Shown piece by piece: positions 1 through 9,078 of a DNA stretch of 64,000 nt. The notes beneath the pieces were generated by a model. The model was given only the letters and a program-made list of their open reading frames with translations, was not told where the DNA came from and did not search any database. A program made the translations under genes and the position numbers. Position 1 is the first letter of the stretch, and every line of letters starts with the position of its first letter. The stretch comes from Miniimonas arenae (GTDB taxonomy: Bacteria; Actinomycetota; Actinomycetes; Actinomycetales; Beutenbergiaceae), in assembly GCF_006351005.1 (NCBI RefSeq), contig NZ_VENP01000008.1:18734-82733 (forward strand), written 5' to 3'.

Positions 1-427
1 GGACCGTGATGCCGCCGATGAGCGCCTGGGCCAGCACGCCGAGCAGCGGCGTGAGCGCGAGCAGCCGCAGCGACCGGCTCCGGGTCCGCAGCGCCGGCGC
101 GTTCCACACGGCGGCCGCCAGCAGCAGGGCGACCACGAGGAGCACACCGGTCAGCGTGCGGTTCCCGAACTCGACGAACGGGTGGTAGGTGGCCTCGGGG
201 TGCAGGACCGGGCTGAACTCGCCCGGCTCGCACTGCGGCCAGGTGGAGCAGCCCAGGCCCGACCCGGTGAGCCGGACGACCCCCCCGGTGAGGATGATGC
301 CGATCTGGCAGACGAGGTTCGCCGTCGCGAGGACACGCGTCACCCGCGGGGTGAGACGCTCGCGCCAGGAGGTCGTCGGCGGCGAAGACGGCGGGCTGAC
401 GGGCGCTGCGGGGGTCGGGCTGGGCAC
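1..427 (-). CDS. ctaA: Heme A synthase CtaA/COX15 (C-terminus off the window)
   Basis: The N-terminal 142 codons of heme A synthase, the membrane enzyme that oxidises heme O to heme A for cytochrome aa3 oxidase. After a short Pro/Ser-rich leader comes a first membrane segment, then the family-typical loop with TGSGLGC and TWPQC (cysteine pair) and HPFVEFGNR, then two more hydrophobic segments before the window edge. The GTG start at 427 is chosen because a -10 element TAGGCT lies exactly six bases upstream, a leaderless arrangement; there is no Shine-Dalgarno. The gene normally lies beside the ABC exporter and suf genes in actinobacteria; here a subtilase gene intervenes. Confidence 0.9.
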   Translation of the reverse strand, partial: MPSPTPAAPVSPPSSPPTTSWRERLTPRVTRVLATANLVCQIGIILTGGVVRLTGSGLGCSTWPQCEPGEFSPVLHPEATYHPFVEFGNRTLTGVLLVVALLLAAAVWNAPALRTRSRSLRLLALTPLLGVLAQALIGGITV

Positions 428-433
428 CGCACC

Positions 434-439
434 AGCCTA
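434..439 (-). promoter_or_regulatory. -10 element of leaderless ctaA
   Basis: TAGGCT on the minus strand, six bases before the GTG start, so transcription would begin at or next to the start codon. The same spacing recurs at several other genes in this window. Confidence 0.6.
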
Positions 440-514
440 CGTGGCGACGCGCCGCCGGACCCGCGATCGCACGAGCCCGACGACGCCCGATGACGCACGA
501 CGGCGGGCGCCGAC

Positions 515-558
515 GCACGACGGCGGGCGTCCGGAGAACCGGACGCCCGCCGTCGTGC
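515..558 (-). terminator. Perfect 20-bp hairpin after the subtilase gene
   Basis: Bases 515-534 and 539-558 are perfect reverse complements around the tetraloop AGAA. No U-tract follows. It lies between the subtilase stop (619) and ctaA, so it probably ends or protects the subtilase mRNA. A third half-copy (495-508) repeats the left arm, whose core GCACGACGGCGGGC belongs to a motif found in other gaps of this window. Confidence 0.65.
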
Positions 559-618
559 CGTGCGGGGGTGACCCGCGGAGCCCGGCGGTGGTGCGGCGGA
601 CCGCACCACCGCCGTCGG

Positions 619-3600
619 TCACCGCAGGCGGAAGGTCACCGTGGTCGTGTTCCCGGCCACGTCGTACACGACGAGCGTGTTGGTGCCGCGGATCGCCCCG
701 AACGCACCCGGACGGACGAAGTTGAGGTCCGACCACGTGTTGTTGCTGAGGTCCTTGACGACCCCGTTGACGGAGACCTTGTCGATCTTGCCGGCGTCGT
801 ACAGCTTGAAGCTCACGAGGCTGTACACCCCGCGCGAGCCGAACGTGTACGGCCAGCCCTTCACGGACACAGTCGGCTTGGTGGAGTCGATCGTGAACGA
901 GAAGGTCTTCGTCTGGGAGGTGTTGCCCGCCAGGTCCTGCGCGTTGTACTTCACCGTGTACTTGCCCGAGGGCAGCTGCACGGTCGCGGTGTGACTGCCG
1001 GAGGTCTCGCCGTTGAACGCGGTCTGCGTGCTCTTGACGAGCTTGCCGTCCCGGTAGACGTTGGCCACGATCTTCTTGAGGCCACCTGCGTCGGTCGCGT
1101 CGACCCGCAGGTCGAGCGCCTTGAACGGCCCGGCCGAGGCGGGCGAGACCAGGGTGACCTCTGGCTTCACCTTGTCGACCGGGGGTGCCGGGAGGACGTC
1201 CACGACGTCGAGCGCGGTCGCCTGGCTGCCGACCTTGTTGTGCAGCGACAGCAGCAGCACGTCCACCCCGGTGTCGGCGACGTCGACCTTGCCCTGGGCC
1301 GTCGCGGCGGGCGTGATCGTCGCGACGGGCCGGTGCACGGAGATCCCCGTGACCGGTGCGCCCACGAAGACCGGACCCTGGCCACCGCCGAACCGGAGGT
1401 TGGTCGCGCCGTCGTACGTGACGTCGGCGATCTCGTCGACCACGTCGCTGGCGAGCCACGACGTGCCCTGGACGGTGTACGTGAACGTGGCCGTCGCGCC
1501 GTCGGTGAGCCCGATCGAGGCGAGCGAGACCGGGAGCACCGCGACGGTGGAGTCGTAGGTGTTGCTGTCGATCGACCCGTCGAGGTTGTTGAGCAGCTCC
1601 AGGCCCGTGTTCTTCCCGTTCTTGTCCCAGACGCCCACGACGGTCGTGTCGACGTAGTCGGAGCCGACCTGGTACTTCTGCACTCCGACCGTGTACGGGC
1701 TGTTGGCGCCGCCCGTGTCGATCTCGATCGCGATCTTGTTCGAGCCGCCGAGCGTCGCCCACGGGCCCTGCGTCTGCACGCCGAACGCGAGGTAGTCGTC
1801 GGTGGCCTGGTAGGAGAACGGCGCGACACCCACGGCGGCGAGGTCGGCCGCGCGCAGGCTCGGCGTGAGGTCACCCTCGATCGCGGGCGACGTCGCGCCG
1901 AGCTGGAACGGCGCCACCAGGGAGAGGTAGCCGTCCTGGTTCACGCCGGTGCCCGTGAGCTCGAGCGTCGCGTCGTTGGACAGGGCGCTGGAGAACACGA
2001 CGCGCGACGCCGAGAGCGCCGACGCCGGCTTGGTGACGGCCGAGACCGGCACGCGGAGCGCACCGTCCACGTCCGGCGCGCCGGACAGCTCCAGCCAGCC
2101 CTGCGGCGTGGCGAGGAACTCGCGCTCGAGGCCGAGGCCCTGGTCGGCCAGCAGCGTCGGGTCAGCCGTCTTGGCCAGGGCCCTCGGGTCCGGGATGGAC
2201 AGCGTCACGTCGACCGTGGCCGTGCCGCCCGCGGGGACCGTCACGGAGCTGGCGGAGACGGTGTAGGTGACGCCTGCGACCTCGGTCTGCGGCACGTACG
2301 CCACCCCGAGCGTGACGGCGGACGCACCGCTGTTCGCGATCTCCACCTTCTTCGTGAGCGAGACCGGACCGGTCGCCTCGATGACCCCGTAGCTCAGCGA
2401 CACCCCGGTCGGGTTGTCGGCGGAGTACGCGACGACCGACGTGCCGACGGCGTTCGCGGCGTCCACGCGTCCGGAACCGACGCGCTGGGGTCCGAACACG
2501 TCACCGTCGAGGGTGACGTCGTGGTTCGCACCGTTCATGACCGCGGCCTTGACCTTGGCCGCGGACCAGTCCGGGTGCGCCGCGCGCGTGAGCGCCGCGA
2601 TGCCCGTCGTGTGCGGCGCCGCCATCGACGTGCCGCTCTTGATGCTCGAGCCGTTCCCGGAGCCGACGGCGACCGACGAGATCGTGGTGCCGGGCGCCGC
2701 GACGTCGGGCTTGGCGACGCCGAGCGAGCCGTGCACGCCACGCGAGGAGGAGTCGTTGAGCGTGTCCGCGACCGACGGGGCGGTGACGGAGAGGCCGAGC
2801 GTGTCGTCGTAGGTGATCCACGTCGGCTCGTTCAGCGCGATGACGCCGGTGGCGGGGTCGTACGTGAGGAGGTCCTCGGTCCCCGGACCGGTGAGCTGGA
2901 ACGTCGGGATCGTCACGGCGCCGGTCAGACCGGCGGAGAAGACCTCGCTGCGACCGGTGAACACGATCCCGGCCGCCCCGGCGGCGGCGGCGTTGTTGGT
3001 CCGGGCTGCCGAGCCGCAGGGCAGGGCTGCCGCGTCGTCCCAGGCGACGACCACGGTCTTGCCCGCGACCTTCGCCTTGTCCTGGTCCGTGTAGGCCACG
3101 CAGCCGGAGTTGTAGGCGAGCGTCCCGGGCGTGAGCGTCGTGATCTCGGACGGGCCGACGGGACCGTTCGGGAACAGGTACGCGATGGAGTACTGCCCGG
3201 CGTAGAGCTCGTCGGGTGCGTCGGCGCTCCCGGTGCGGATCTGCGCGGCCGCGAGGTCGAACTGGTTGCCGACGGAGTTCGCCACGGTGAGGGCGCCGTT
3301 GGCGTTGCCCGGGGAGCCGCCGATGTCGAACACGTCGCCGGAGTTGCCCGACGAGATGACGACGACCTTGCCGGCGTCGACGAGCTGGTTGACGAGCTCG
3401 TTCTCCGGGTCGTCCGCGGGCGACCAGGTGGAGCCGACGCTCAGGTTGACGACCGTGACCTTGGCGGCCACCTCGTTCGTCGGGTCGAGCAGCCAGTCGA
3501 GCGCCGCGCCGACGTACTCGGTCGAGCCCGCGCAGCCGAACACCTTGAGCGCCACGAGGTCGGCCGCGGGCGCCGAGCCGGGGCCCACCTGCATGCCGAG

Positions 3601-4518
3601 GAGGTCCTCGCCGCTCAGCGCGGTGTAGTCGCCCTGGAACGTGGTGCCGTCCGCGGACACGCCGTAACCGGCCGCCGTGCCGGCGACGTGGGAGCCGTGG
3701 CCGTCGCCGATCGGGACGCTGGCCGGCACGTCGGTGCACACCGCCGGGCTCTCGTCCATGGGGTTGGGGTCCGGCGCGGCCGGGGTGTCGGTGTAGCCAC
3801 CCGTGTAGGCGCGGCCGACGAAGTCCCACCCGCCGATCACCTTGCCCTGCGGCCACGTCACGTCACGCGTGAAGAAGTCGCCCGCGCTCGCGAGGTCGGC
3901 CGGGTAGGCGAGGTCGCTGTCGGGGTTGAAGGAGGCGTGCGAGTAGTCGATGCCGGTGTCGATCACGGCGATCGTCTGGCCCTCGCCCGTGACTCCGAGG
4001 TCCTGCCAGACCTGCGCGGTGCGCGTGAACACGTCGCTGCCGCCGTTGCTCGTGATCTCCATCGACGTGATCGGGCGGATCGAGACGACGTCGTCCCGGT
4101 CGGCGAGCGCGGCGAGCGCGCCCGCGTCGGCGCGGACCGCCACGCCGGCGAGCCCGTTCACCGTGGTGTACAGCTCCTCGACGTCGCCGTCGATGTCGGC
4201 CACGACGTCGCCGGCGGTCGAGGCGATCTCGTCCGCGGCGCCGTCGGCCTGGCGCTGCTGGCTCGCGTTCGGCGTGGCGGTGGGCGCGACGTCGCGCGTG
4301 GTCGGAAGGTCGAGCTGAACGAATGCCGTCACCGTGCCGGAGTCGGTGAGCAGCTGGTTCTTCTCGAGGGTGCCGGCGTCGGGGCGCTCGACGGCGCCCG
4401 CGCTCGGGAGGGCGGTGGGGTCGGCGGCCGCGCCGACCGCGGTTCCGGCGACGAGGGCAGCGACTGCGGCGGCGGCGACGGAGGGGAGCCAGCGCCTGGA
4501 CGTGCGAGGTGAGGTCAC
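619..4518 (-). CDS. Secreted S8 family serine peptidase (subtilase) with PA and Ig-like domains
   Basis: A secreted subtilisin-like protease of 1299 residues. A signal peptide occupies about residues 1-33 (twin-Arg-like RR followed by an Ala/Val-rich core), then an inhibitor-I9-like propeptide to about 160. The catalytic triad is visible: Asp187 in AVIDTG, His274 in GDGHGSH, Ser631 in GTSMAAP, with oxyanion Asn392 in SSGNSG. A protease-associated (PA) insertion lies at about 460-560. Beyond 700 are several beta-sandwich modules, ending in two Ig/bacterial-type repeats typical of cell-wall or polymer binding. The GTG at 4518 follows GGAGGATCGT, a clear ribosome binding site; an upstream start would precede the signal peptide. 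Substrate unknown. It interrupts the usual ctaA-ABC exporter neighbourhood. Confidence 0.92.
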   Translation of the reverse strand: MTSPRTSRRWLPSVAAAAVAALVAGTAVGAAADPTALPSAGAVERPDAGTLEKNQLLTDSGTVTAFVQLDLPTTRDVAPTATPNASQQRQADGAADEIASTAGDVVADIDGDVEELYTTVNGLAGVAVRADAGALAALADRDDVVSIRPITSMEITSNGGSDVFTRTAQVWQDLGVTGEGQTIAVIDTGIDYSHASFNPDSDLAYPADLASAGDFFTRDVTWPQGKVIGGWDFVGRAYTGGYTDTPAAPDPNPMDESPAVCTDVPASVPIGDGHGSHVAGTAAGYGVSADGTTFQGDYTALSGEDLLGMQVGPGSAPAADLVALKVFGCAGSTEYVGAALDWLLDPTNEVAAKVTVVNLSVGSTWSPADDPENELVNQLVDAGKVVVISSGNSGDVFDIGGSPGNANGALTVANSVGNQFDLAAAQIRTGSADAPDELYAGQYSIAYLFPNGPVGPSEITTLTPGTLAYNSGCVAYTDQDKAKVAGKTVVVAWDDAAALPCGSAARTNNAAAAGAAGIVFTGRSEVFSAGLTGAVTIPTFQLTGPGTEDLLTYDPATGVIALNEPTWITYDDTLGLSVTAPSVADTLNDSSSRGVHGSLGVAKPDVAAPGTTISSVAVGSGNGSSIKSGTSMAAPHTTGIAALTRAAHPDWSAAKVKAAVMNGANHDVTLDGDVFGPQRVGSGRVDAANAVGTSVVAYSADNPTGVSLSYGVIEATGPVSLTKKVEIANSGASAVTLGVAYVPQTEVAGVTYTVSASSVTVPAGGTATVDVTLSIPDPRALAKTADPTLLADQGLGLEREFLATPQGWLELSGAPDVDGALRVPVSAVTKPASALSASRVVFSSALSNDATLELTGTGVNQDGYLSLVAPFQLGATSPAIEGDLTPSLRAADLAAVGVAPFSYQATDDYLAFGVQTQGPWATLGGSNKIAIEIDTGGANSPYTVGVQKYQVGSDYVDTTVVGVWDKNGKNTGLELLNNLDGSIDSNTYDSTVAVLPVSLASIGLTDGATATFTYTVQGTSWLASDVVDEIADVTYDGATNLRFGGGQGPVFVGAPVTGISVHRPVATITPAATAQGKVDVADTGVDVLLLSLHNKVGSQATALDVVDVLPAPPVDKVKPEVTLVSPASAGPFKALDLRVDATDAGGLKKIVANVYRDGKLVKSTQTAFNGETSGSHTATVQLPSGKYTVKYNAQDLAGNTSQTKTFSFTIDSTKPTVSVKGWPYTFGSRGVYSLVSFKLYDAGKIDKVSVNGVVKDLSNNTWSDLNFVRPGAFGAIRGTNTLVVYDVAGNTTTVTFRLR

Positions 4519-4561
4519 ACGATCCTCCAGATTCACTTGTGGTGAGGGCGTCGAGGGATCA

Positions 4562-4579
4562 GGGCACGACGTCGTGCCC
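4562..4579. promoter_or_regulatory. 18-bp perfect palindrome upstream of the subtilase gene
   Basis: GGGCACGACGTCGTGCCC is a perfect 18-bp palindrome. It lies downstream of a candidate minus-strand promoter (-10 TATCGT at 4603-4598, weak -35 TTCACA at 4628-4623, 19-bp spacer) and 43 bases before the start codon. The position suits a repressor operator; the protein that would bind is unknown. A second palindrome, ACGTGCACGT, is at 4611-4620. Confidence 0.45.
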
Positions 4580-4735
4580 GGAGCGGACACGATCCGCACG
4601 ATAAGTCACCACGTGCACGTTGTGTGAAGGGGTGGTGACGGGGCGGTTTCGTCGGTCACCGCCGCCGCGGGCGGCGGGCCAGGAATGACGCCGATCCCGT
4701 TCTATAACGATTCGGTCACGACGCCCGGTCCGGCG

Positions 4736-5476
4736 CTACTCGGTCGGGCGGAACCAGCGCGCCGCCGCGGCGAGGCACGCGACCGTCCACGCCGCCAGCA
4801 CGACGAGGGCGACCTCGGCGAACGCGCCGTCGACCAGGGCCGCGCGCATCGCATCGCCGAGCGCGCCCGAGGGCAGCCACGAGGCGAGCGGCACGGCGAA
4901 CCGCGTGTCGCCGTCGGCGGGCAGGACGAGGCCGCCGATCGCTGCCAGCGCGAGCCAGAGGAGGTTCGCGACGGCGAGCACCGCCTCGGCGCGCAGCCGC
5001 GCCGCCACGAGGAGCCCGAGCGAGGTGAAGCAGATCGAGCCGAGCACCCAGGTGAGCAGCGCGGCGCCGAGCCCGCCGAGGTCCGGACGCCAGCCGACGG
5101 CGACGGCGAGGCCGGACAGCGCGACGACCTGCAGCACCTGCACCGCGAGCACTGCGAGCACCTTGCCGAGCACGATCCCGCGCGGACCCAGCGGAGTGGT
5201 GGACAGCTGGCGCAGCACGCCCCATCGGCGGTCGAACGCGGTCGCGATGGCCTGCGACGTGAACGAGGAGGACATGATCGCCAGGGCGAGGACGCCCGGG
5301 GCGATGAGGTCGATGCGGTTCGTGCCGTCCAGCGGCAGCGACACGACGGTGGCCACGCCGAGCCCGAGCAGCGCGAGCGCCGGCAGCACGACGGCGACGA
5401 GCAGCTGCTCGCCGTTGCGCAGGATGCCGATCGCCTCGAACCGCGCGTAGGCGAGGACGCGACGGGTCGCGGTCAT
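4736..5476 (-). CDS. ABC-2 type transporter permease
   Basis: Integral membrane subunit (246 residues) of an ABC exporter with about six transmembrane helices, starting at about residue 20 (LLVAVVLPALALLGLG). The order of helices and the SFTSQAIATAFDRRWGVLRQL loop match ABC-2 permeases. It starts by an ATGA overlap with the ATPase gene, so the two are translationally coupled. In actinobacteria this pair commonly sits between ctaA and sufR and is suspected to serve cytochrome or heme biogenesis, but the cargo is unknown. Confidence 0.88.
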   Translation of the reverse strand: MTATRRVLAYARFEAIGILRNGEQLLVAVVLPALALLGLGVATVVSLPLDGTNRIDLIAPGVLALAIMSSSFTSQAIATAFDRRWGVLRQLSTTPLGPRGIVLGKVLAVLAVQVLQVVALSGLAVAVGWRPDLGGLGAALLTWVLGSICFTSLGLLVAARLRAEAVLAVANLLWLALAAIGGLVLPADGDTRFAVPLASWLPSGALGDAMRAALVDGAFAEVALVVLAAWTVACLAAAARWFRPTE

Positions 5477-6459
5477 GCCGCGCTCCCGTCCGAGGCGCCG
5501 GCGCCCGGGCGCCCGGGGGAGCCGGCGTCGTCGAGCTCGTGGCGGCCGGTGAGCGCCAGGTAGGCGTGCTCGAGCGTGCCGCCCCCGGCGCGCAGCGTGA
5601 GGATCGCCAGTCCGGCGTCGGCGCACCACGCGGCGACCCGGGCGGTGACGTGCGGGCCGTCGGACCCCAGGTCGCGCACGAGCACGGCGTCGCCGTCGCG
5701 CTCGACGGCGCCGGCGGCCGCCGCGCGGCCGAGCGCCGCCAGCTCGCCGGGCGCCGGGCGCCGGGCGAACGTGATCTGCAGGGTGTCTGTCGCCGCGTAC
5801 CGCGCCACGAGGTCCTGCGGCGTGCCGGCCGCGACGAGCCGACCGCGGTCCAGGACGTGCACGACGTCCGCGAGCTCCTCGGCCTCCTGCAGGAGATGGG
5901 TCGTGAGCACGACGGCGGTGCCCGACTCCCGCAGGTCGCGCACCAGCGACCACACGTCGCGCCGGGCGTGCGGGTCCAGGCCCGCGCTCGGCTCGTCGAG
6001 GAAGGCGAGGTCGGGACGGGCGGCGATCGCGACGGCGAACGCGAGCCGCTGGCGCTGCCCCCCGGACAGGCGTCGGACGGGCGTGCGCTCGACGGCGGCG
6101 AGGTCGAGCAGGTCGACGAGCTCGCGGGGCGAGCGCGCCCCCGGTCGGACGGCGCACGCCAGTGCGAGCACGTCGCGGACGCTGCGCGCCATCGGAAGCC
6201 CGCCGTCCTGCAGCATCACGCCCGTCCTCGCGCGTGCCTGCGTCGACCCGGGGGCGTGACCGAGCACCCGGATCGTGCCGGAGGCGGGGCGCCGCAGGCC
6301 CTCGGCGCACTCGATCGTGGTGGTCTTGCCGGCGCCGTTCGGTCCGAGGACCGCCGTGATGCGACCCGCCTCGGCCTGGAACGTGAGGTCGTCCACCACG
6401 CGGCGGCCGTCGTAGGTGACGACGAGATCGGTCACCTCGAGGGCGGCGGGTGCGGGCAC
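5473..6459 (-). CDS. ABC transporter ATP-binding protein
   Basis: Cytosolic ATPase (328 residues) partnering the permease encoded directly downstream. Walker A GPNGAGKT is at 39-46; the signature LSGGQRQR, Walker B LAFLDEPSAGLD and H-loop TTH follow in order. The C-terminal third is an accessory domain as in the CcmA/DrrA type. The GTG start at 6459 has a -10-like TAGGAT eight bases upstream and no ribosome binding site, so the mRNA is probably leaderless or nearly so. It is divergent from sufR across a 286-base gap. Confidence 0.92.
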   Translation of the reverse strand: MPAPAALEVTDLVVTYDGRRVVDDLTFQAEAGRITAVLGPNGAGKTTTIECAEGLRRPASGTIRVLGHAPGSTQARARTGVMLQDGGLPMARSVRDVLALACAVRPGARSPRELVDLLDLAAVERTPVRRLSGGQRQRLAFAVAIAARPDLAFLDEPSAGLDPHARRDVWSLVRDLRESGTAVVLTTHLLQEAEELADVVHVLDRGRLVAAGTPQDLVARYAATDTLQITFARRPAPGELAALGRAAAAGAVERDGDAVLVRDLGSDGPHVTARVAAWCADAGLAILTLRAGGGTLEHAYLALTGRHELDDAGSPGRPGAGASDGSAA

Positions 6460-6639
6460 GGTTGTCGATCCTAGTGGCGTCCTGGCGGCGAGACCCGTGG
6501 TGCCCCCTGCGGCGCAGGGCCGCCTTCCGGCGGCTGCTGGTGGCCTCTCGCGTGAGGGCGGCCGGTGGGGCGCGCCGCGGCGTTCGGCGACCTGTGCGGC
6601 GCGACCGGCGCACGTGACCCGCCTCAGCCTGCGGTGTGG

Positions 6640-6653
6640 TGAGGCTGGCCTTG
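6640..6653. promoter_or_regulatory. Possible DtxR/IdeR-type iron box upstream of sufR
   Basis: TGAGGCTGGCCTTG resembles the TNAGGNNNNCCTNA core of actinobacterial iron boxes and contains the palindrome AGGC-TG-GCCT. It is about 95 bases upstream of sufR, next to a comparatively AT-rich stretch (6651-6700) that probably holds the suf promoter. One consensus position differs, so this is a tentative call. Confidence 0.35.
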
Positions 6654-6745
6654 CTAGCGGGAATGGATTTACCGCATGACACTGTTACCAAAGTCCGGGA
6701 GTTTGCACGGCCCCGTCGTGCCCGTCGTCGCTGGAGGTGGTCGTC

Positions 6746-7621
6746 GTGTCCTCACCTCGTGCGGCGTCCCCGCTCCCGCTCACCACGACCGGTGCCGGCC
6801 CGCACGGTGTGGTCACCCGCGGCGCGCTGACCGACGCGGCGACGCACCCCGAAGCAGACGACGCCGGTACGCGCGACCGCGTGCGCACGCTCGTCGTCGA
6901 GCACGGCCCGATCGACGCCGCGGGGATCGCGGCGATCGTCGACCTCACCCCCGCAGGCGTCCGCCGTCACCTCACCGCGCTCGTGGCGGCCGGCGAGATC
7001 GCCGAGCGTCCCGCCGTCGGGAACGTGCCACGCGGGCGCGGACGCCCGCCGCGCGAGTACGTCGCGACGGCGGCCGCACAGCTGCACCTGCCCGACGGCT
7101 CCGGCGCGCTCGCCGCGCAGGCGCTGGCCCACATCGCGGCGCACCTCGGGCGCGACGGCGTCGCGTCCTTCGCGCAGGAGCGGCTCGTCGAGATCGAGCG
7201 CGCCTACCGCCCCGTCGTCGAGGCCGCCGGTCCCGACGTCGCCGCCCGAGCCGCCGCGCTCGCGGACGCGATGTCCGCGGACGGCTACGCCGCGTCGACC
7301 CGGTCGACCTCGCGCGGCGGCCTCACGCTGCTGCAGCTGTGCCAGGGTCACTGCCCGGTGCGGACGGCCGCGGCCGAGTTCCCCGAGCTCTGCGACGCCG
7401 AGACCCGCCTCATCGCGCGGCTGCTCGGCGTGCACGTGCAGCGCCTGGCCACGATCGCCGCGGGCGGGCACGCCTGCACGACGGCGATCCCCGTGCCGAC
7501 GGTTGCCACCCGCGCGGCCCCGGAGGCGCCGACCCCGGACACGTCCGCCCCCACCACCCACTCCGCGACGCCCCGACCGGCGCAGTCGCGCACCAGCCAC
7601 CACGAGGAAGGAACCGCATGA
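6746..7621 (+). CDS. sufR: SufR-type Fe-S cluster transcriptional regulator
   Basis: A winged-helix regulator of 291 residues that heads the suf operon; family members bind an Fe-S cluster and repress suf when clusters are sufficient. The N-terminal HTH spans about 40-100 ([18 protein letters not shown]). The candidate ligands are Cys199, Cys203, Cys216 and Cys244 in CQGHCP, ELCDAE and GGHACTT, the typical SufR pattern. The GTG at 6746 is preferred because GGAGG lies eight bases upstream; an in-frame GTG at 6737 overlaps that site. The last 45 residues are Pro/Thr-rich and probably disordered. The stop overlaps the sufB start by ATGA. Confidence 0.9.
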   Translation: MSSPRAASPLPLTTTGAGPHGVVTRGALTDAATHPEADDAGTRDRVRTLVVEHGPIDAAGIAAIVDLTPAGVRRHLTALVAAGEIAERPAVGNVPRGRGRPPREYVATAAAQLHLPDGSGALAAQALAHIAAHLGRDGVASFAQERLVEIERAYRPVVEAAGPDVAARAAALADAMSADGYAASTRSTSRGGLTLLQLCQGHCPVRTAAAEFPELCDAETRLIARLLGVHVQRLATIAAGGHACTTAIPVPTVATRAAPEAPTPDTSAPTTHSATPRPAQSRTSHHEEGTA

Positions 7622-9078
7622 CGACTCCGACCACGGACGTGGGCATCGTGCCGAACGGCACCGCCCAGCCGATGACCCAGGAAGAGACGATCGCGTCGAT
7701 CGGCAACTACGGCTACGGCTGGCACGACCGGGACGTCGCCGGCGCCACCGCGCGCCGCGGCCTGAACGAGGACGTGGTCCGCGAGATCTCGCGGCTCAAG
7801 AACGAACCGGAGTGGATGCTGCAGCGCCGTCTGCGCGGCCTCACGCTGTTCGGGCGCAAGCCGATGCCGCAGTGGGGTGCCGACCTGTCGGGCATCGACT
7901 TCGACAACATCAAGTACTTCGTGCGCTCCACCGAGAAGCAGGCCGCCTCCTGGGACGAGCTGCCCGAGGACATCAAGAACACGTACGACCGGCTCGGCAT
8001 CCCCGAGGCGGAGAAGCAGCGCCTCGTCGCCGGGGTCGCCGCGCAGTACGAGTCCGAGGTCGTCTACCACCAGATCAACGCCGAGCTCGAGAAGCAGGGC
8101 GTGATCTTCCTCGACACCGACACGGGCCTGCGTGAGCACCCGGAGATCTTCGAGGAGTACTTCGGCTCGGTGATCCCGACCGGGGACAACAAGTTCGCCG
8201 CGCTCAACACCGCAGTGTGGTCGGGCGGCTCGTTCGTCTACGTCCCCAAGGGCGTGCACGTCGAGATCCCGCTCCAGGCCTACTTCCGGATCAACACCGA
8301 GAACATGGGCCAGTTCGAGCGGACGCTGATCATCGCCGACGAGGGCTCCTACGTGCACTACGTCGAGGGCTGCACCGCGCCGATCTACTCCAGCGACTCG
8401 CTGCACTCCGCCGTGGTGGAGATCATCGTGAAGAAGGACGCGCGGGTGCGCTACACGACGATCCAGAACTGGTCGAACAACGTGTACAACCTCGTGACCA
8501 AGCGCGCGACGGCCGAGCAGGGCGCCACCATGGAGTGGATCGACGGCAACATCGGGTCCAAGGTGACGATGAAGTACCCGGCCGTCTACCTCATGGGCGA
8601 GCATGCCCGTGGCGAGACGCTCTCGATCGCGTTCGCCGGCACCGACCAGCACCAGGACACCGGCTCGAAGATGGTGCACATGGCGCCGCACACGTCGTCC
8701 TCGATCGTGTCGAAGTCGGTGGCCCGCGGCGGCGGCCGCGCGTCCTACCGCGGACTGGTCCAGGTGCTCGAGGGCGCCGAGGCGAGCAAGTCGAACGTGC
8801 TGTGCGACGCGCTGCTGGTCGACACCGAGTCCCGCTCGGACACCTACCCGTACGTCGACGTCCGCGTGGACGACGTGCACATGGGTCACGAGGCGACGGT
8901 GTCCAAGGTGAGCGAGGACCAGCTGTTCTACCTCATGTCCCGGGGCATGGAGGAGACCGAGGCCATGGCGATGATCGTGCGCGGGTTCGTCGAGCCCATC
9001 GCGCGCGATCTCCCGATGGAGTACGCCCTCGAGCTCAACCGCCTCATCGAGCTGCAGATGGAAGGGGCCGTCGGCTGA
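7618..9078 (+). CDS. sufB: Fe-S cluster assembly scaffold subunit SufB
   Basis: SufB (486 residues) is the beta-helical scaffold on which Fe-S clusters form within the SufBC2D complex. The whole chain matches the family, from the N-terminal [10 protein letters not shown] through the [20 protein letters not shown] core to the C-terminal [19 protein letters not shown] region that contacts SufC. There is no intein, unlike mycobacterial SufB. The ATG at 7618 follows GAGGAAGGAACC and overlaps the sufR stop. Confidence 0.97.
   Translation: MTTPTTDVGIVPNGTAQPMTQEETIASIGNYGYGWHDRDVAGATARRGLNEDVVREISRLKNEPEWMLQRRLRGLTLFGRKPMPQWGADLSGIDFDNIKYFVRSTEKQAASWDELPEDIKNTYDRLGIPEAEKQRLVAGVAAQYESEVVYHQINAELEKQGVIFLDTDTGLREHPEIFEEYFGSVIPTGDNKFAALNTAVWSGGSFVYVPKGVHVEIPLQAYFRINTENMGQFERTLIIADEGSYVHYVEGCTAPIYSSDSLHSAVVEIIVKKDARVRYTTIQNWSNNVYNLVTKRATAEQGATMEWIDGNIGSKVTMKYPAVYLMGEHARGETLSIAFAGTDQHQDTGSKMVHMAPHTSSSIVSKSVARGGGRASYRGLVQVLEGAEASKSNVLCDALLVDTESRSDTYPYVDVRVDDVHMGHEATVSKVSEDQLFYLMSRGMEETEAMAMIVRGFVEPIARDLPMEYALELNRLIELQMEGAVG

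Noticed and set aside
490..4512. A 1340-codon plus-strand ORF opposite the subtilase gene
   Set aside because: It is the antisense shadow of a clear protease gene; its translation is Arg/Gly/Asp-rich low complexity with no domain.
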